Assembly: GCA_911728435.2 (NCBI GenBank)
Contig: OU452212.1
Span: 6,888,563 to 6,952,562, forward strand
Reading direction: 5' to 3'
From: Apoderus coryli
Taxonomy: Eukaryota > Arthropoda > Insecta > Coleoptera > Attelabidae
Length of the DNA: 64,000 nt
In this document: positions 40,229 through 52,300 of the stretch, one piece after another
How the letters are laid out: each line of letters begins with the position of its first letter
Numbering within the stretch: position 1 is the first letter of the stretch
Position numbers and translations under genes: made by a program
Notes under the pieces: generated by a model
The model's database searches: none
Seen by the model: the letters and a program-made list of their open reading frames with translations, nothing else
What the model was told of the DNA's origin: nothing

Positions 40229-40828
40229 GTCAAAAACGAAAGGGATATCAAAAAGACTCCTCCATAAGATCTGCAATATCAATTCTATGCGTAATTAACG
40301 TACGTCTTTTCGTTTAGGAAATATGATTTTTTAAACTTTTGCATTCCTAAAAAAATAGCTGAAGGCGTTTTTGACTTATAGCGAATATACACACTTTTTC
40401 AAAAACATGATATTCGTAATTAGAGGACCTCAAAACTTGCATTTCTCTTTAACTTTCAGCAGAATCAGGAATACACTGCATGTTGCAAATATTTTCGCCA
40501 AACAATTTACCTAGTTCGTAGAGAATACTACTAATACTTAAGTTTCTGTCAGGGGTCGTGTGATTGCTGATGTGCAGTAGCATTACCACATTAAAAAATC
40601 TTACGCACAGGCGTATTCCAAGGAAGGAGAAGTCCAAGCGTCACCATCAAAAGCCCTGCGGCGATCAGAGAGTTGTGACGGGAGCAGGATTGTGTTAGGG
40701 TTCACAATGGAAGTCCTTGAGTTGGGTTCGGAAATTTGGAAAAGTAGATGAACACGAATGGGGAACCAAGAATCCGAAAGGTACTTACCTAAAACTTCAA
40801 CTGAATTTATTAATAATTCTTAAATATA
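40229..40828. other. Intergenic, nothing recognised
   Basis: No supported feature between the mariner fragment and the mariner-type element at 40829. Confidence 0.4.
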
Positions 40829-42098
40829 TTGGGTCTGCCAGATAACTTTTTTTTTTGAAAATGCTATAAAAGAAAAACTGCTGAATATTTTCTCAAACTT
40901 CTTTTTTTATTTGAAAGTACAATCCTTCCGGTTAATAATGACAAATAATTTCATTCAAATGGCTGCCTCGGCTGGCCATGCAGTAGCCTACACGATCGGT
41001 CCAATTTTTAAGCACATTATCGATTGTGTGCAGCTGTATTTCACCAATGGCTTCACGAATATTGTCCTTTAAAGCGTCAATTGTCTCTGGGTTGTCGGCG
41101 TAACACTTATCTTTGACGGCACCCCACAAATAATAGTCCAACGGTGTCAAATCGCAGCTCCGAGGTGGCCAAACGACATCAGCTCTGCGGCTGATAATGC
41201 GATCTTCAAAAACAGGGCGCAAAACATCGAGTGTAGCTTCGGCTGTGTTGCCAATATCCTCCTCTTCAATTTTTGTGAACAAAAATTCGTTTAACATGGC
41301 CCGATAACGATCGCCATTGACTGTAACGGCCACTCCTTGCTCATTTTCGAAGAAAAATGCCCCAATTATGCCTCCGGACCAAAATCCGCACCAAACAGTG
41401 ACTCGTTTTGGGTGCATCGGCTTTTCAATGTATGCGTGCGGGTTTTCTGTGCCCCAAATGCGACAATTTTGCTTGTTTACATACCCGCCAAGATCAAAAT
41501 GAGCTTCATCTGAAAAGATGATTTTTTTTGGCAAAATCGGCATCTTCTGTAAGTCGATCGCAGGCCCACTGAGCGAAGCGAAAACGCATTGGATGGTCAG
41601 TTGGCTTCAACTCCTGAACCAATTGGACTTTGTATGGCGTCATACCAAGGTCTTTATGCAAAATTCGTCTCAATGATGTCTCCGAAATGTTCAATTGTTG
41701 AGACCGACGGTGAATTGATGTTGATGGCGCTTCACGCACACATTCTGCCACAGCAGCAATATTCTCGGGTGTACTAACTGTTTTTGGCTTTTCACGCTTT
41801 GGTTTATCGATGAGGATGCCAGTTTCTTTCACTTTTTTCACGAGATAACGAACATACGGAGTTGACGGTGCTTCTCTTCTTCCAAAATCCGTACGCAATT
41901 TTCGCACACATTCTGCAACATTACCATGATTTTCAAAGTAATGTCACCATATTTCCCAGCGTTGTTCAAGCGTATACACAACCATATTCGTTCAGCGGAA
42001 GGATAAAACTAATTATCTGTCAAATCAGACATGAGCTAAGTGTTACCTTCACGAAATAAGCACTAGTTGAAAAAAAAAACGTTAGATGGCGGACCCGA
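40829..42098 (-). mobile_element. Nearly full-length Tc1/mariner-type element
   Basis: Ends TTGGGTCTGCCAGATAAC and the complement of TCGGGTCCGCCATCTAAC, each followed by a poly-T or poly-A tract, are inverted repeats of about 30 bp. Each is flanked by a TA dinucleotide, the mariner target duplication. The 1270-bp length equals an intact mariner. The transposase inside is defective (see next entry). Confidence 0.9.
40932..41985 (-). pseudogene. Defective mariner-type transposase
   Basis: The frame starts at 41985 (MVVYTLEQRWEIW) and hits a TGA at 41946-41944. It continues through the helix-turn-helix region (NHGNVAECVRKLRTDFGRRE) and an HTH motif (ISETSLRRILHKDLGM). A run of eight T at 41522-41529 (minus-strand A8) shifts the frame. 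The rest reads KIIFSDEAHFDLGGYVNKQN with the first catalytic Asp, VTVWCGFWSGGIIG, and PRSCDLTPLDYYLWGAVKDK with the third. Between EEEDIGN and TAEATLDVL the stretch expected to contain the second Asp (normally DGA-like) is absent without a further frameshift. The protein ends ...SHLNEIICHY. Confidence 0.9.
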
Positions 42099-43534
42099 TA
42101 CATACAAACTCTCGCACAAAAGACACTTCCGCCGCTTAGTTAGGTATAGGACAACTACAAGTCACTTTATTTATTTTACACAAAATTTAGACGATATATT
42201 TATACACACAACGGCCAGCAGTACTATCGAAATCGTACCTTTGCAAGCTGCTCTTTATTTCACTTATAATTCTAAAACTAAGCGCCTATCCATGCAATGG
42301 AATACAATTTCATCGAGAATTAAAAAAATTGTAAGAGGAAGATTATGAAAAGGCAAAGTATTAATCAACATTACAATCTGAAGGTTACTGGTGATGAGCA
42401 AGATGAGAAGGGCAATAATAAGAAAAAAACGACCCGAATTGTGTAAGAACAATTTTCTACAAGAACACGGGCTCGTTCTGCACTGTTTGTCAAGACGTTT
42501 ATAACCAAGTACCATCGATCTTATTAGTCTGACCTTACACCTCGTCACTTTTCTGTTTCCCAAGGACATATATATGTATGTGATGCTAATTATGAAAAGA
42601 GAAATAAGTTCAAATCAGACTGATAGTAATTTATTGAAACGATGATCACAAGAAAAAAACAAAAACTTAATATAAATTTCTACAAACATTCTAAACACGA
42701 TGCAATGAAAATCCGGACCACCCTGTATAATAACTAAAAAACCGATCTTTTCAGCTGTATTTAATCTTGTTATTAATAATAATTTTTATTTAATGTACAA
42801 TAGACAGGACATTTTAAAACACAGTAACTCGGTAAATTACTTTAAGTACCACCAGTTTAAATTTCACATTTTATTCCAAAGGAAATTCGCAGAGGCGTTT
42901 AACATTTAGTTAAATTATCTGTTTGTAACCACGTAAGTGTTATACTTTAAAATCACTGGAGTATCTACTTATAGAACAGATACCAACGATGACCGTAGGT
43001 CACAGATTTTGACCATATTTTTCATTTTAACATATTTACGAAAAAATCAACTGACTGATATTGATTTGTAATTGACGATTGTTATAATCATCCGATTTAT
43101 ATCCCATAAAAATATGTACCCGTTTCCGTCAAGGATTGACTGAGACTTATGTGCAATTGCAATTATCTCAGGCCGGTTAAGCAAACAGCCTTTGCTGATC
43201 TTCGCCGAGTTGAAAATAAAGTCCGTTTATTATTATTATTATTATTGTTTTAAATGCTTAATTACTATGGCTACATTTACTTCAAAAGTAATTGAACAAC
43301 TTTCATTACCACTATAGAGCATAACGTTCATAATATCAAAGTTAATGTTCAAATATACTAATCAAAAGGAGTTACATGTGTTTATTTGGAAAGATCTAAG
43401 GAAATAACTATAAAGAAGTAACTGCCTCTAAAACAAAATAACTTTATTTACCTACACTTAAAAAAAATTAACTCATATTGTATCTATCGTAATGAAAATA
43501 AAATTATACTTAATAGAAAACTTACTGAATATTA
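42099..43534. other. Intergenic with a transposon-end-like motif and an ATT microsatellite
   Basis: CCGGACCACCCTGTATA at 42715-42731 resembles mariner-like termini, but no partner end was found. A TTA/ATT trinucleotide run lies at about 43228-43249. No gene is supported; the frame at 42067-42348 is unlike known proteins. Confidence 0.4.
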
Positions 43535-44073
43535 TTAGACATAGTAATGTGGTTTCTTAATTGTAACACCAAATTCAGCTAAAGCTGGCGCCAAATCTTC
43601 AATCGTTAGACAATATCTTCGATCCTTTACACTTCTACTTGCCTGAAATATAAAAATATATTAAAATAATATCCACTGTGCAATTAAGGGGCTTTTAAAA
43701 TATTATTTTATATATAACCAAATTACCCTTGAATTGTTTTGGCCGCCTGATGTATTTGTAGAGCGCATCTTGCAATGTTGTAGAGCATCGTTAGCAATGT
43801 CTGAGATGAACTTTTGTGCAGCAATTGAGATAATTCTTAGTAGCCGTGGGTCTTTCGGTTCAAAGCCAGAATTGCGCAAATAATGTGCTGTTACAGCGTC
43901 TGGTATCTGAAAGCAAAAAATTGTTATTATTCATTGTTGACAAAGTCCTAAAAAGTACTCACTGTTGGTGTGTAGTCTTCAAGTTGTAGTAGAAAGTCAC
44001 TTAAGGGCTGGCCCATTGTTAGCGGCTGGTCGTCTGTATCCATTTTTTCTTCTTTTATTTGATTATTAATCAT
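43535..44073 (-). CDS. Taf10: TFIID subunit TAF10
   Basis: Three exons (44073-43963, 43906-43727, 43642-43535) encode 132 residues. The conserved TAF10 histone-fold core is unmistakable: [61 protein letters not shown], and then [20 protein letters not shown] with the ending KKPHYYV. TAF10 pairs through its histone fold with TAF3 or TAF8 in TFIID and with SPT7L/SUPT7L in SAGA, so it serves two coactivator complexes in the nucleus. The upstream in-frame ATG ([15 protein letters not shown]) is taken as start; the second Met 10 codons later is also possible. Each exon is short, so the gene is easy to miss. Confidence 0.96.
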
Positions 44074-44197
44074 CTTGAAAAATATTAAGAAAATACTATC
44101 AAAATCAAAAGTTAATACAAATTTAAATATATAAACAAATTGATATCGTGCTTTCTCTTCTGTACCTTGTAATGCTTATAAAAAAAAGTGAAAATTG

Positions 44198-44294
44198 ACT
44201 AGTGACAAACTTGACACTTGACACAATGTGACTAGTGACAAACTTGACACTTGACACAACACATTACTAGTGACAAACTTGACACTTGACACAA
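44198..44294. repeat. Three-copy 33-35-bp minisatellite upstream of TAF10
   Basis: The unit ACTAGTGACAAACTTGACAC followed by TTGACACAA starts at 44198, 44231 and 44266. The copies are almost identical. They lie 125-220 bp upstream of the TAF10 start codon. Confidence 0.95.
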
Positions 44295-44832
44295 TGCATT
44301 TATTGACATTACGAACATCAGGTGACACAAAGAGTTATATTTATAGAAACGTCATAGACCGAATTTATGTGCATTTACTGGGCGGGGCAAATTTTGACAC
44401 TAGATTACTTAATTTAATAGATTCGTTCCAGCGTGATATTTGAGCCATTTACGAAAAGGCTTTTAGAAGAGTTAGATAATCTAGCCATATCTACAACTCA
44501 ACTTTTCTATTATTGTTACATTTTTTATAGCATTCGCATAACAACAAAACAGTTCTGCGCCATGTTATTATAAAGTATAATACATACTGTTCGGCACTGG
44601 TACTATTTCACTCAAGAGCTTAAAAGTACTAATAATAATAGTAGAAATAAATTAAATTTCGGTTCAAATAATATCAAATTAGTATTTTAAAAGATGCAGA
44701 TGCAATAATTTAAATATCTAACAGTTTTTAGATATCTGTAGTTTTTAGAATTGTCAGAATTTTTTTTTAATGAACAATATAATTTTTGTAATTGGAACGA
44801 GACTTTGGGTGAAATATTTGTTTATTAAGTTA
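44295..44832. other. Intergenic between TAF10 and the next minus-strand gene
   Basis: AT-rich, no feature supported. Confidence 0.4.
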
Positions 44833-46194
44833 TTATTTCTGTTTGAAATACAAAAAGGATAATTCATATATCTTTGGATCCGAGTTATAATAGTTTTTTA
44901 AGATCTCAGCAAACCAATTACACATCCGACCAAATTTCATATGCGTAGTGACTGCAATAAAGGCACCTTTCTCAGATGTATGTTGATGAGAATCGATAAG
45001 AGTAACCTAAAATCAATAATAATTATCTACTTATCTAACATGGAGTACCTATTAGTATTACCGTTGCCGTTTTTTCCTGTACGATGAACAATACAGTTCT
45101 TGAATCTGCTACTAGAATTATATTTATATCTGACGAGTTCATGTTGTTTTGTTCGACGAAACTTAACCATTCGTTATAATTTGAGCGAATATTTTGAAAT
45201 AAAGACTTTGAAAGACGTTCCATATAAACAAGACTTTTCTAAAAATAATAGATATGTTTAAAAATTTTAATACAAATTCAAAATAGGCTTAGAATTGAGT
45301 TTACGGGTGACCATCTTGCAAGCGATTATATCCAGTCTATATGGACATAGTCAACGTTTATTCATTAGGTTTTTGGAAAAATATTGCAACGTTTTTAAAT
45401 TAATTTATTTATTTATACAAATAATCTAACCATTTAAATTCAGTAAATAGAGACTTCACACCGATTTGGTTGATTCTAACATTCGTTCGGATACTAATCG
45501 AACGTGTGCGTGAACCATTAGAATTGTCAATGTCATTTTAGTGTGGTTATGTAACACCAATTTTTTTATTTAAAATTTTGAATTTAAAAGTTTTATAGAA
45601 GTGGACAACTATTATTTATTAAAGATAAAGTTTGGATTAAAATAATGTAATATGTTGTTATACCCACTCCACCAAGTCTGCAGCTTGTTCGTCCGCATAT
45701 TTAATTGCTTCTGGTACATTTAAATTTATATGTTTTAATACTTTTTTGGCTTTTAGTTCATCATGGATTTTATTGCCTTCTAACATACTGGCAGCTAACA
45801 AATGTATCAAACGAATATTGAAATTCTTTTCTGGACTATTCACCTAATTAAAAACATAAGTATATCCTAACAAACTATACTATATGCTATAGTTACTGAT
45901 ATTACTTACAACAACATTATATTGATAACACTTAGATGCCATTAGAACTGCAATTAAAGTACATGCATTGCTACCATTAGTATTAGACTGAACATTGTAA
46001 TGAGATTGCGAGAATTGTGTTTCGAACCATGTAATTCTCATGTTGTCATCATAAAGGTGTTCAATTTCATATTTAGGGAAAAATGGTAAATTAAAATTTT
46101 CTGAGACCATGATTCGTGGGAAACAGAGCTTTACAGGTTTAGACTTACATTGAAAGAAATTTAATTTGGAATAATGGTTTACAAAATTTGACAT
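44833..46194 (-). CDS. Unnamed conserved-looking protein, possible papain-fold enzyme
   Basis: Four exons (46194-45910, 45843-45664, 45238-45062, 45006-44833), all joined in phase 0, give about 271 residues. I do not recognise a named family. Visible features are TWFETQFSQSHYNVQ followed by SNACTLIAVLMASKC (a Cys leading a hydrophobic helix, about residues 80-90). A helical middle has NVPEAIKYADEQAADLVEW. Alternating beta-like strands INIILVADSRTVLFIVQE and TVTLIDSHQHTSEKGAFIA follow, then CNWFAEILKNYY and a C-terminus YELSFLYFKQK. The Cys-helix plus a late Asp-Ser-His strand recalls papain-fold cysteine peptidases, which is only a hypothesis. The gene starts just 146 bp past the Idgf stop on the same strand. 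Confidence 0.75.
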
Positions 46195-46234
46195 TCAAAA
46201 TAATGACAACTGTTGATATTGTTAAAATTATGTG

Positions 46235-46240
46235 TTTATT
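46235..46240 (-). terminator. Polyadenylation signal of the Idgf gene
   Basis: TTTATT on the plus strand (AATAAA on the minus strand) lies about 100 nt past the Idgf stop and only about 40 nt before the start codon of the next gene. The two transcripts are therefore nearly contiguous. Confidence 0.5.
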
Positions 46241-46339
46241 AAATAATTATTTTAAAAGCACAGACATATTTTTAGGTAAACATAACAAATGTTGAAATAT
46301 TCGATATTTTTAACAAAATTCTATTGTAATAGAACAATA

Positions 46340-49300
46340 TTACAGTCTAAATTTTGCAGCTCGTAATAGTGGATATTTGTCGCCAGTACATAAACCTCTA
46401 AAATCATCCAATGTGACATCGATTAAAGCAACACCGCCAAGTCCTTTTGCTTTGGAGTAACTGGCTTTATTTCCGGCTGTATCAGGATCCTCGAATCCTA
46501 CCCAAATACCATTTTCACCATTTTGATCGGGTAGTCTAAAAGCGTACGTACCTGTGGACGAAAAATAATTGAATATGGTAAGTACCTGTACGTTTGTAAG
46601 TTTAGTGGCATAATGTGGGATTTTTTTTTATCAATTAACTTTATGTTATGTCAGCCACAACAGTGTGGTGAATGCTCATCGCCGGACTCAACCGAAAGAC
46701 CTAAGTCACCTTATTTTCTATATAACGTAGATACACATCTTGAGTTATAGCGAAATGTTTTACATAATAAGGCAATACAGTATTTTTATGAATTACATAG
46801 TGTAAAGCCTTAGTTTTCATGTTTTTATATGTGAATCTTATGATTTTTTCCAAGTACCCACCGTATCTATTCGAAACATCGCTAACATTCCAAAATTTGT
46901 ATTCCTCTTCTGCAAAAAGAAAATAAAAGTCGACTCCCAGAGACGAAAATCGAATTGTTATAATAATAAAACAGTTCTATATATTACCATATCTCTTCGT
47001 TGGGTCATTAATCTTCCTCAATTTGCCCAAATAGCCAGCTTTAATTTCATTTGGTGTAGCAATTTTTACACAGATTTCTGGATAACTCAATAGACCAGCT
47101 TCTCCAGAATATGGACCAGGATCCGCGGCGCCGTCAGTATCAATTGGTGGGACACCAGTTAGGCCAGAGTCTTCATTCAATTTCCATGCACGACCGTAAG
47201 TTGGTATGCCCAGAATGAGCTTGTTGTTTGGAATTCCGTTTTGCAACCTATTTAAAGTTTTCACGATAATTATTAATAGTTGTTTAAGCTAAACAATATG
47301 AAAAGTTCGTAATTAATATGTTCTTACCAATATCTAACTTGATAATCAGCATTTTCATCAAATTTTCTATCAATTAGCTCATACAACGGTGCTGGAAAAT
47401 CTAATCGTTTCGGATTGCGAGTTGGTGTACGGTAATCGAACGCATCTAATGTAACCAAATCTAAATTGCTTGCTAGTTGACGTGGATCGAAGTATACTAC
47501 AAAAAAATGTAAATGTATGTTTCCATAATTGTGAATATTTATAATCAATCTTACCTGAGCTATTAACATTAGGTAACACTGTAAGTGAAAGAAGTAACCC
47601 ATCGTGTCTAAAAGCATTTTTCAATTCTCTGACTAGAGCGGTGAATTGTTCTTTGTGTTCCTCAGCTTTATCGTCCACAACGGACTCCCCGACAATTTTG
47701 TGTTTAATACTGACGAAGAATTGTTCTAAAATAAATCGACGGGATTATTAGGCTGCAAACGGTTTTGGATTTTGTACTTACTGAAAGAACTGCGGATTTT
47801 TTCTGGTTTAGTTTCCGGGAATTCCCATGCCAAATCTAATCCATCGAAACCATAGTTCTTGACGAGATCATGCGCTGAATTTACGAATGCGAGACGATTT
47901 TCTACTGATTCAAGCTGTAAGTACAATAATAATTTGTTTTGCTTGAATTCTTTATTTTGTAGAGTCTTACCAGAGTTCTATATTTCAGGTTCTTCTCGCT
48001 GCCTTCGCCACTTACATCGCTGTTGCCACCAACTGAAAGCAGTACACGTAGACCAGGAAAACGTTTCTTCAGATCAGTAACGTGTCTATAGTTATCTTTG
48101 TTTACATCCAACACTTCATTCAATGGTGTTATCTTGAAATTGTCTTCTTTGATGCCGGCATAACCGTAGACGAGATGCGAACAGAACTGTAGAGCTGGTT
48201 CTAGGAATGGTAGGTCGAATTTACCTTGACCTGAAATTTACCAAGAAGAAATTTAATGAAGATGAAAGATAGCATGAGAAAAAAACACATACATTGAGTA
48301 ATATACTAATGCTTCAACAGTCAATGACATGTCAGAAGGATGTTTGCTACCTACCGACGTAATATTAAGTGGTGAAATATATACCGGGTGGACAGGTAGC
48401 ATAATAGTCGTAGCACATTGGGGAAAAAATTCACTTAGGAAGTATACCGCTAGGGAGCGTAATTGATATGGTCGTATTAAAAATGCATTTTTATGGTAAA
48501 TGGTCCAATATAAGTTAACAAAAAAAATTACCACGGTAATGCTACTAAGATTGTGCATCTTTTTGGTATAACACTTGTTATTGTCGAGCTTAAAATAAAA
48601 GTAGGAGGGAAGGATGAAATTTTACTTATGAAAACGTCTATAATTTTAGTTTCGTCTAACATAATTTATTAAATTAGGTCGTGTTTAAGAATAATTGTTT
48701 TTGTAGCCCCATAAAGAAGTGATGCATTCAATTACACCCTTGTTTTAAAAAATTTAATTTTGCATCCTCCCCGAAAGACGACGGACTAATAACCCCTAGA
48801 AATGACCTAAGAAACTATCCTTAATGACCCATGTCGTTTGGCATGCAGATAGCCCTTCATAGTATCAGTGTCCTGCCTAAATTTCACAACCCTATCAGGT
48901 CCGGAACAGGTTTCAATTTTAATAATTTTGTTTGGTATAGGACGCTATCATTCAAGACCTAAGAAACTATCCTTAATGACCCACACCAGGCATGTCGTTT
49001 GGCATGCAGATAGCCCTTCATAATATCATTGTTCTGCGTAAATATCACGACCCCATTATGAGGAAAACAGATTTCAATTTTAATGCCTTAGTTTGGTATA
49101 GGACGCTATCATACAGGACCTAATCAAGACCTAAAAACTATCCTTATAGACCCTTTTGCAGCATGTCGTTTGGCATGCAAATAACCCTTCATAATATAAT
49201 TGTCCTGGGTAAATATCACGACCCTATTATTAGGAAAACAGATTTCAATTTAAATGCCTTGGTTTGGTATAGGACGCTATCATACAGGACCTAATCAAGA

Positions 49301-52300
49301 CCTAAGAAACTATCCTTAATGACCGTTCCGAAGAATGTCGTTTGGCATGCAAATAGCCCTTCATAATATCTTTGTCCTGTCTAAATTTCACGACCCCATG
49401 AGGCCCGAAACAGTTTTTAATTTGAGCTTTTGTTTGGTATAGGCTGATAATGGGTCTTTGGGGGCTATACTTGTTCCCAGACTGATGAATAGTTGCAATA
49501 ATACTAGACAAATTTTGGGAAAAGCTCCAGTCTTTAAGGACGTATTGAAAATGGTATAGGCAGCAGAAAGCTACATTGTCTTAAGAAAACTGGAGGCAGC
49601 CCATGAGGCCCAGGGCTCTTATTTGGATCAAGCCTCGATAGTTTTTCATAAATTTCATATATCCAAATCATTGAAATTAATGTGGTTCACACAAAATGAT
49701 CTTTAGTATAAATAGACAAGAAAGTTGAGCTAAGAGATTGACAATAGACTGCCCAGTGCTAGCTCTAACCGCATCGAGAAACATCTCGGAAAGCAATTCC
49801 ACGCTTGTACGTTGTTTTTTCATAGAATTATACTTAATACATTAAATTTAGAACATAATCAGTATTTCTAAGAATATAAATGCTTATAAAGTGGATCAGA
49901 GGGGAAATTTTAATTCATGTGAATTGACTTTATTAATAGTTCATTGTTTATAATACTTATGTTTTGGTTATTATTGCTTTTATAATTTTTATAAATATTA
50001 CATAAAAACTATGAGATACCAGTTTATTTATCGAATATTAAAATTAATGCATATTATCATAAATAATTCTGTATTCTGCGTATATTAAAATTTACGTAAC
50101 TATAATTATTAATGATGATGAAGTATTTAGGACATCATTGTTAATTATTAAAATATTGAAGTCAATTTGAACAAATATGCTGATTATTACAAATTAAATT
50201 AACTTTGTACATGCGAAAACATTTTTTTGTTTTCGCATACCCTAGCAAAAACCCGTAATTAATATTAGTATTAGAAAAAAAAAATTAAACGCTGAATTAT
50301 ATTTTATAAACAGGTAAACAGAGCTGGACTTTCATCGAATGGGCTGTGCCAAAGAGGGCCCTTGAAATTAACAAAAAAAGAAACACAATGAATAATATAC
50401 GAAGGCTCAAGTAAATAGGATTAAAAATCAGATTTGTACAATTAGTTGGAATTTAGGATCATTACTAGTCATTGGAATCGAGGCATTTTTCACTAATTGA
50501 TTCGGTGCTCAGATGGAACGTATCTGCGGTCAGGTCGTACACTGTATTATCTTTTGTTGACATTTAATTTTCAGGCCAAAATCAGCCCAAATGATTCATA
50601 AAAACACCCTTAACACTGACTATGAACTTATTCTTTTAGTTTTTTTTATGTTTTAACAAAACAAATTTCTAGAAACTAGCTTTTTGTAAAACAGTAACTG
50701 TATCACTGATGATGGGGCCTGCTGCCTTGAAACATGTATGGTTAAATTGATGACTCCTATAGAGAGATTTATTTCGTAGGGATTAAACTTTTATTTCCTA
50801 CATAATATAACATCTTGTTCCACTCAAATGCTTCTTTAAAACATATTACATAGTTAACACAAGACGTACCTAATTATTACATTGGTTAATAAGAATTTCA
50901 AAACGAAGCAAAAGTAAATATAATTAAATCAATGTATATATTTTCATTCGCTTAACTTGGCTTAATTTTAAAATTCTCATTGACTATTACAATAATTAGG
51001 TACCTATTTTTTAGCAACTCATTTTTGTTGTCTGATGACCGTGTTTCGACCGAAACCGGTAACGAAATACATTATTAGTCGTTAGGTCAAACTTTGGAAA
51101 TGTGTTTTTGGATGTTATTAACGTACCTACGTATTTTATGATTACCATTGAACTAGACAATTATAAAAATCTATTTTATTCATGTGTTTTTGCGCTAATA
51201 ATAAATGATTCATAATTTCTCACTGAATGTTATTTTTGTCAAGGTGATCCCCTTTACATAACGAATAATAAATAATATCATAATTTATGCATCATATACT
51301 ATTTTATTTGTTTCAAGTTCTTTCTGTAAATATACATATTCTTTATGGGTATTAACCGTGACAGTAATATTTTAACACCCATTATATAGTACAGAGTGTC
51401 CCATGTTCATGTTTTTTTTTTTGTGGGTACCAATGCTGGTCGTCTGTTTTCATTCACTTTTAGTTTGCATGGTTTTATCTAATAGGCCTGCTGTAGATTT
51501 TCGGTTTTATCCAAGTATTAGGAAACCACGTGATCGAAACCCTTCCTGGTGGAAAACCCGGTATATGTAGATAAAAAATTACTATATTTGAGTTTATATG
51601 GAGTTAAAATTATGTATAACCATGCCTTACTTTGTTTATTTGTATTGTATTTTGATCTGTTTGAAACAAGTAATTTTTTACGATATGCCACAAAATAATT
51701 TCTATACTTATAGCCACAAATTCTTTTTGATTACGCTAATTCCGGCTCTGTTTTAACTCTTGAGCTTCAAAAGACCTATATGCCCTAGTTGCGAGGTCTC
51801 TAGCGTCAGCCCACTGTTATCATTGTGATTAAACTATTAGGTCATTCAATAAGTCTGTAGGATGACACATAGATGGCGTTACTAGAATTTTTTCCATATG
51901 ATTTTTATTTAGTACTAACCTTCAAACGATACGTGTGTAAATTTGACAGCAATCTGACTATCGTTTCGTGAGTTATAGCATTTTGTGTGAAGCAAAAAAA
52001 ATGGAAATAAGTCAACTTTGAGTTTTGATAAATCATTGCTTTTTGATGACAAAAAATACAGTGGAAACCAAACAATGGCTTGATAAACATGTGCTCCATG
52101 GAGACAAATGGTAGAGAAGTGGATTGCTGAATTTAAACGTGGTCGTACCAGCACAAATGATGCAGATCGTAGTGGACGCCCAAATGAGGCTGTTATTCCA
52201 GAAAACGTCAAAAAAATTCACAAATTGTTTATGAACGATTGCAAATTGAAGGTGCACGAGCTAGCTGACATTGTAAAGATATCAGATGGTAGTGTTTTTA

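Noticed and set aside
42067..42348. 93-codon frame just beyond the mariner-type element
   Set aside because: It begins inside the transposon's poly-A terminal repeat and has no recognisable domain.
51030..51080. Possible hammerhead ribozyme (CTGATGA ... GAAAC)
   Set aside because: The core words are present, but the sequence between them does not form the required stem II next to both cores. It folds better as a simple ACCG/GTTTC hairpin, as at some retroelement 3' ends.
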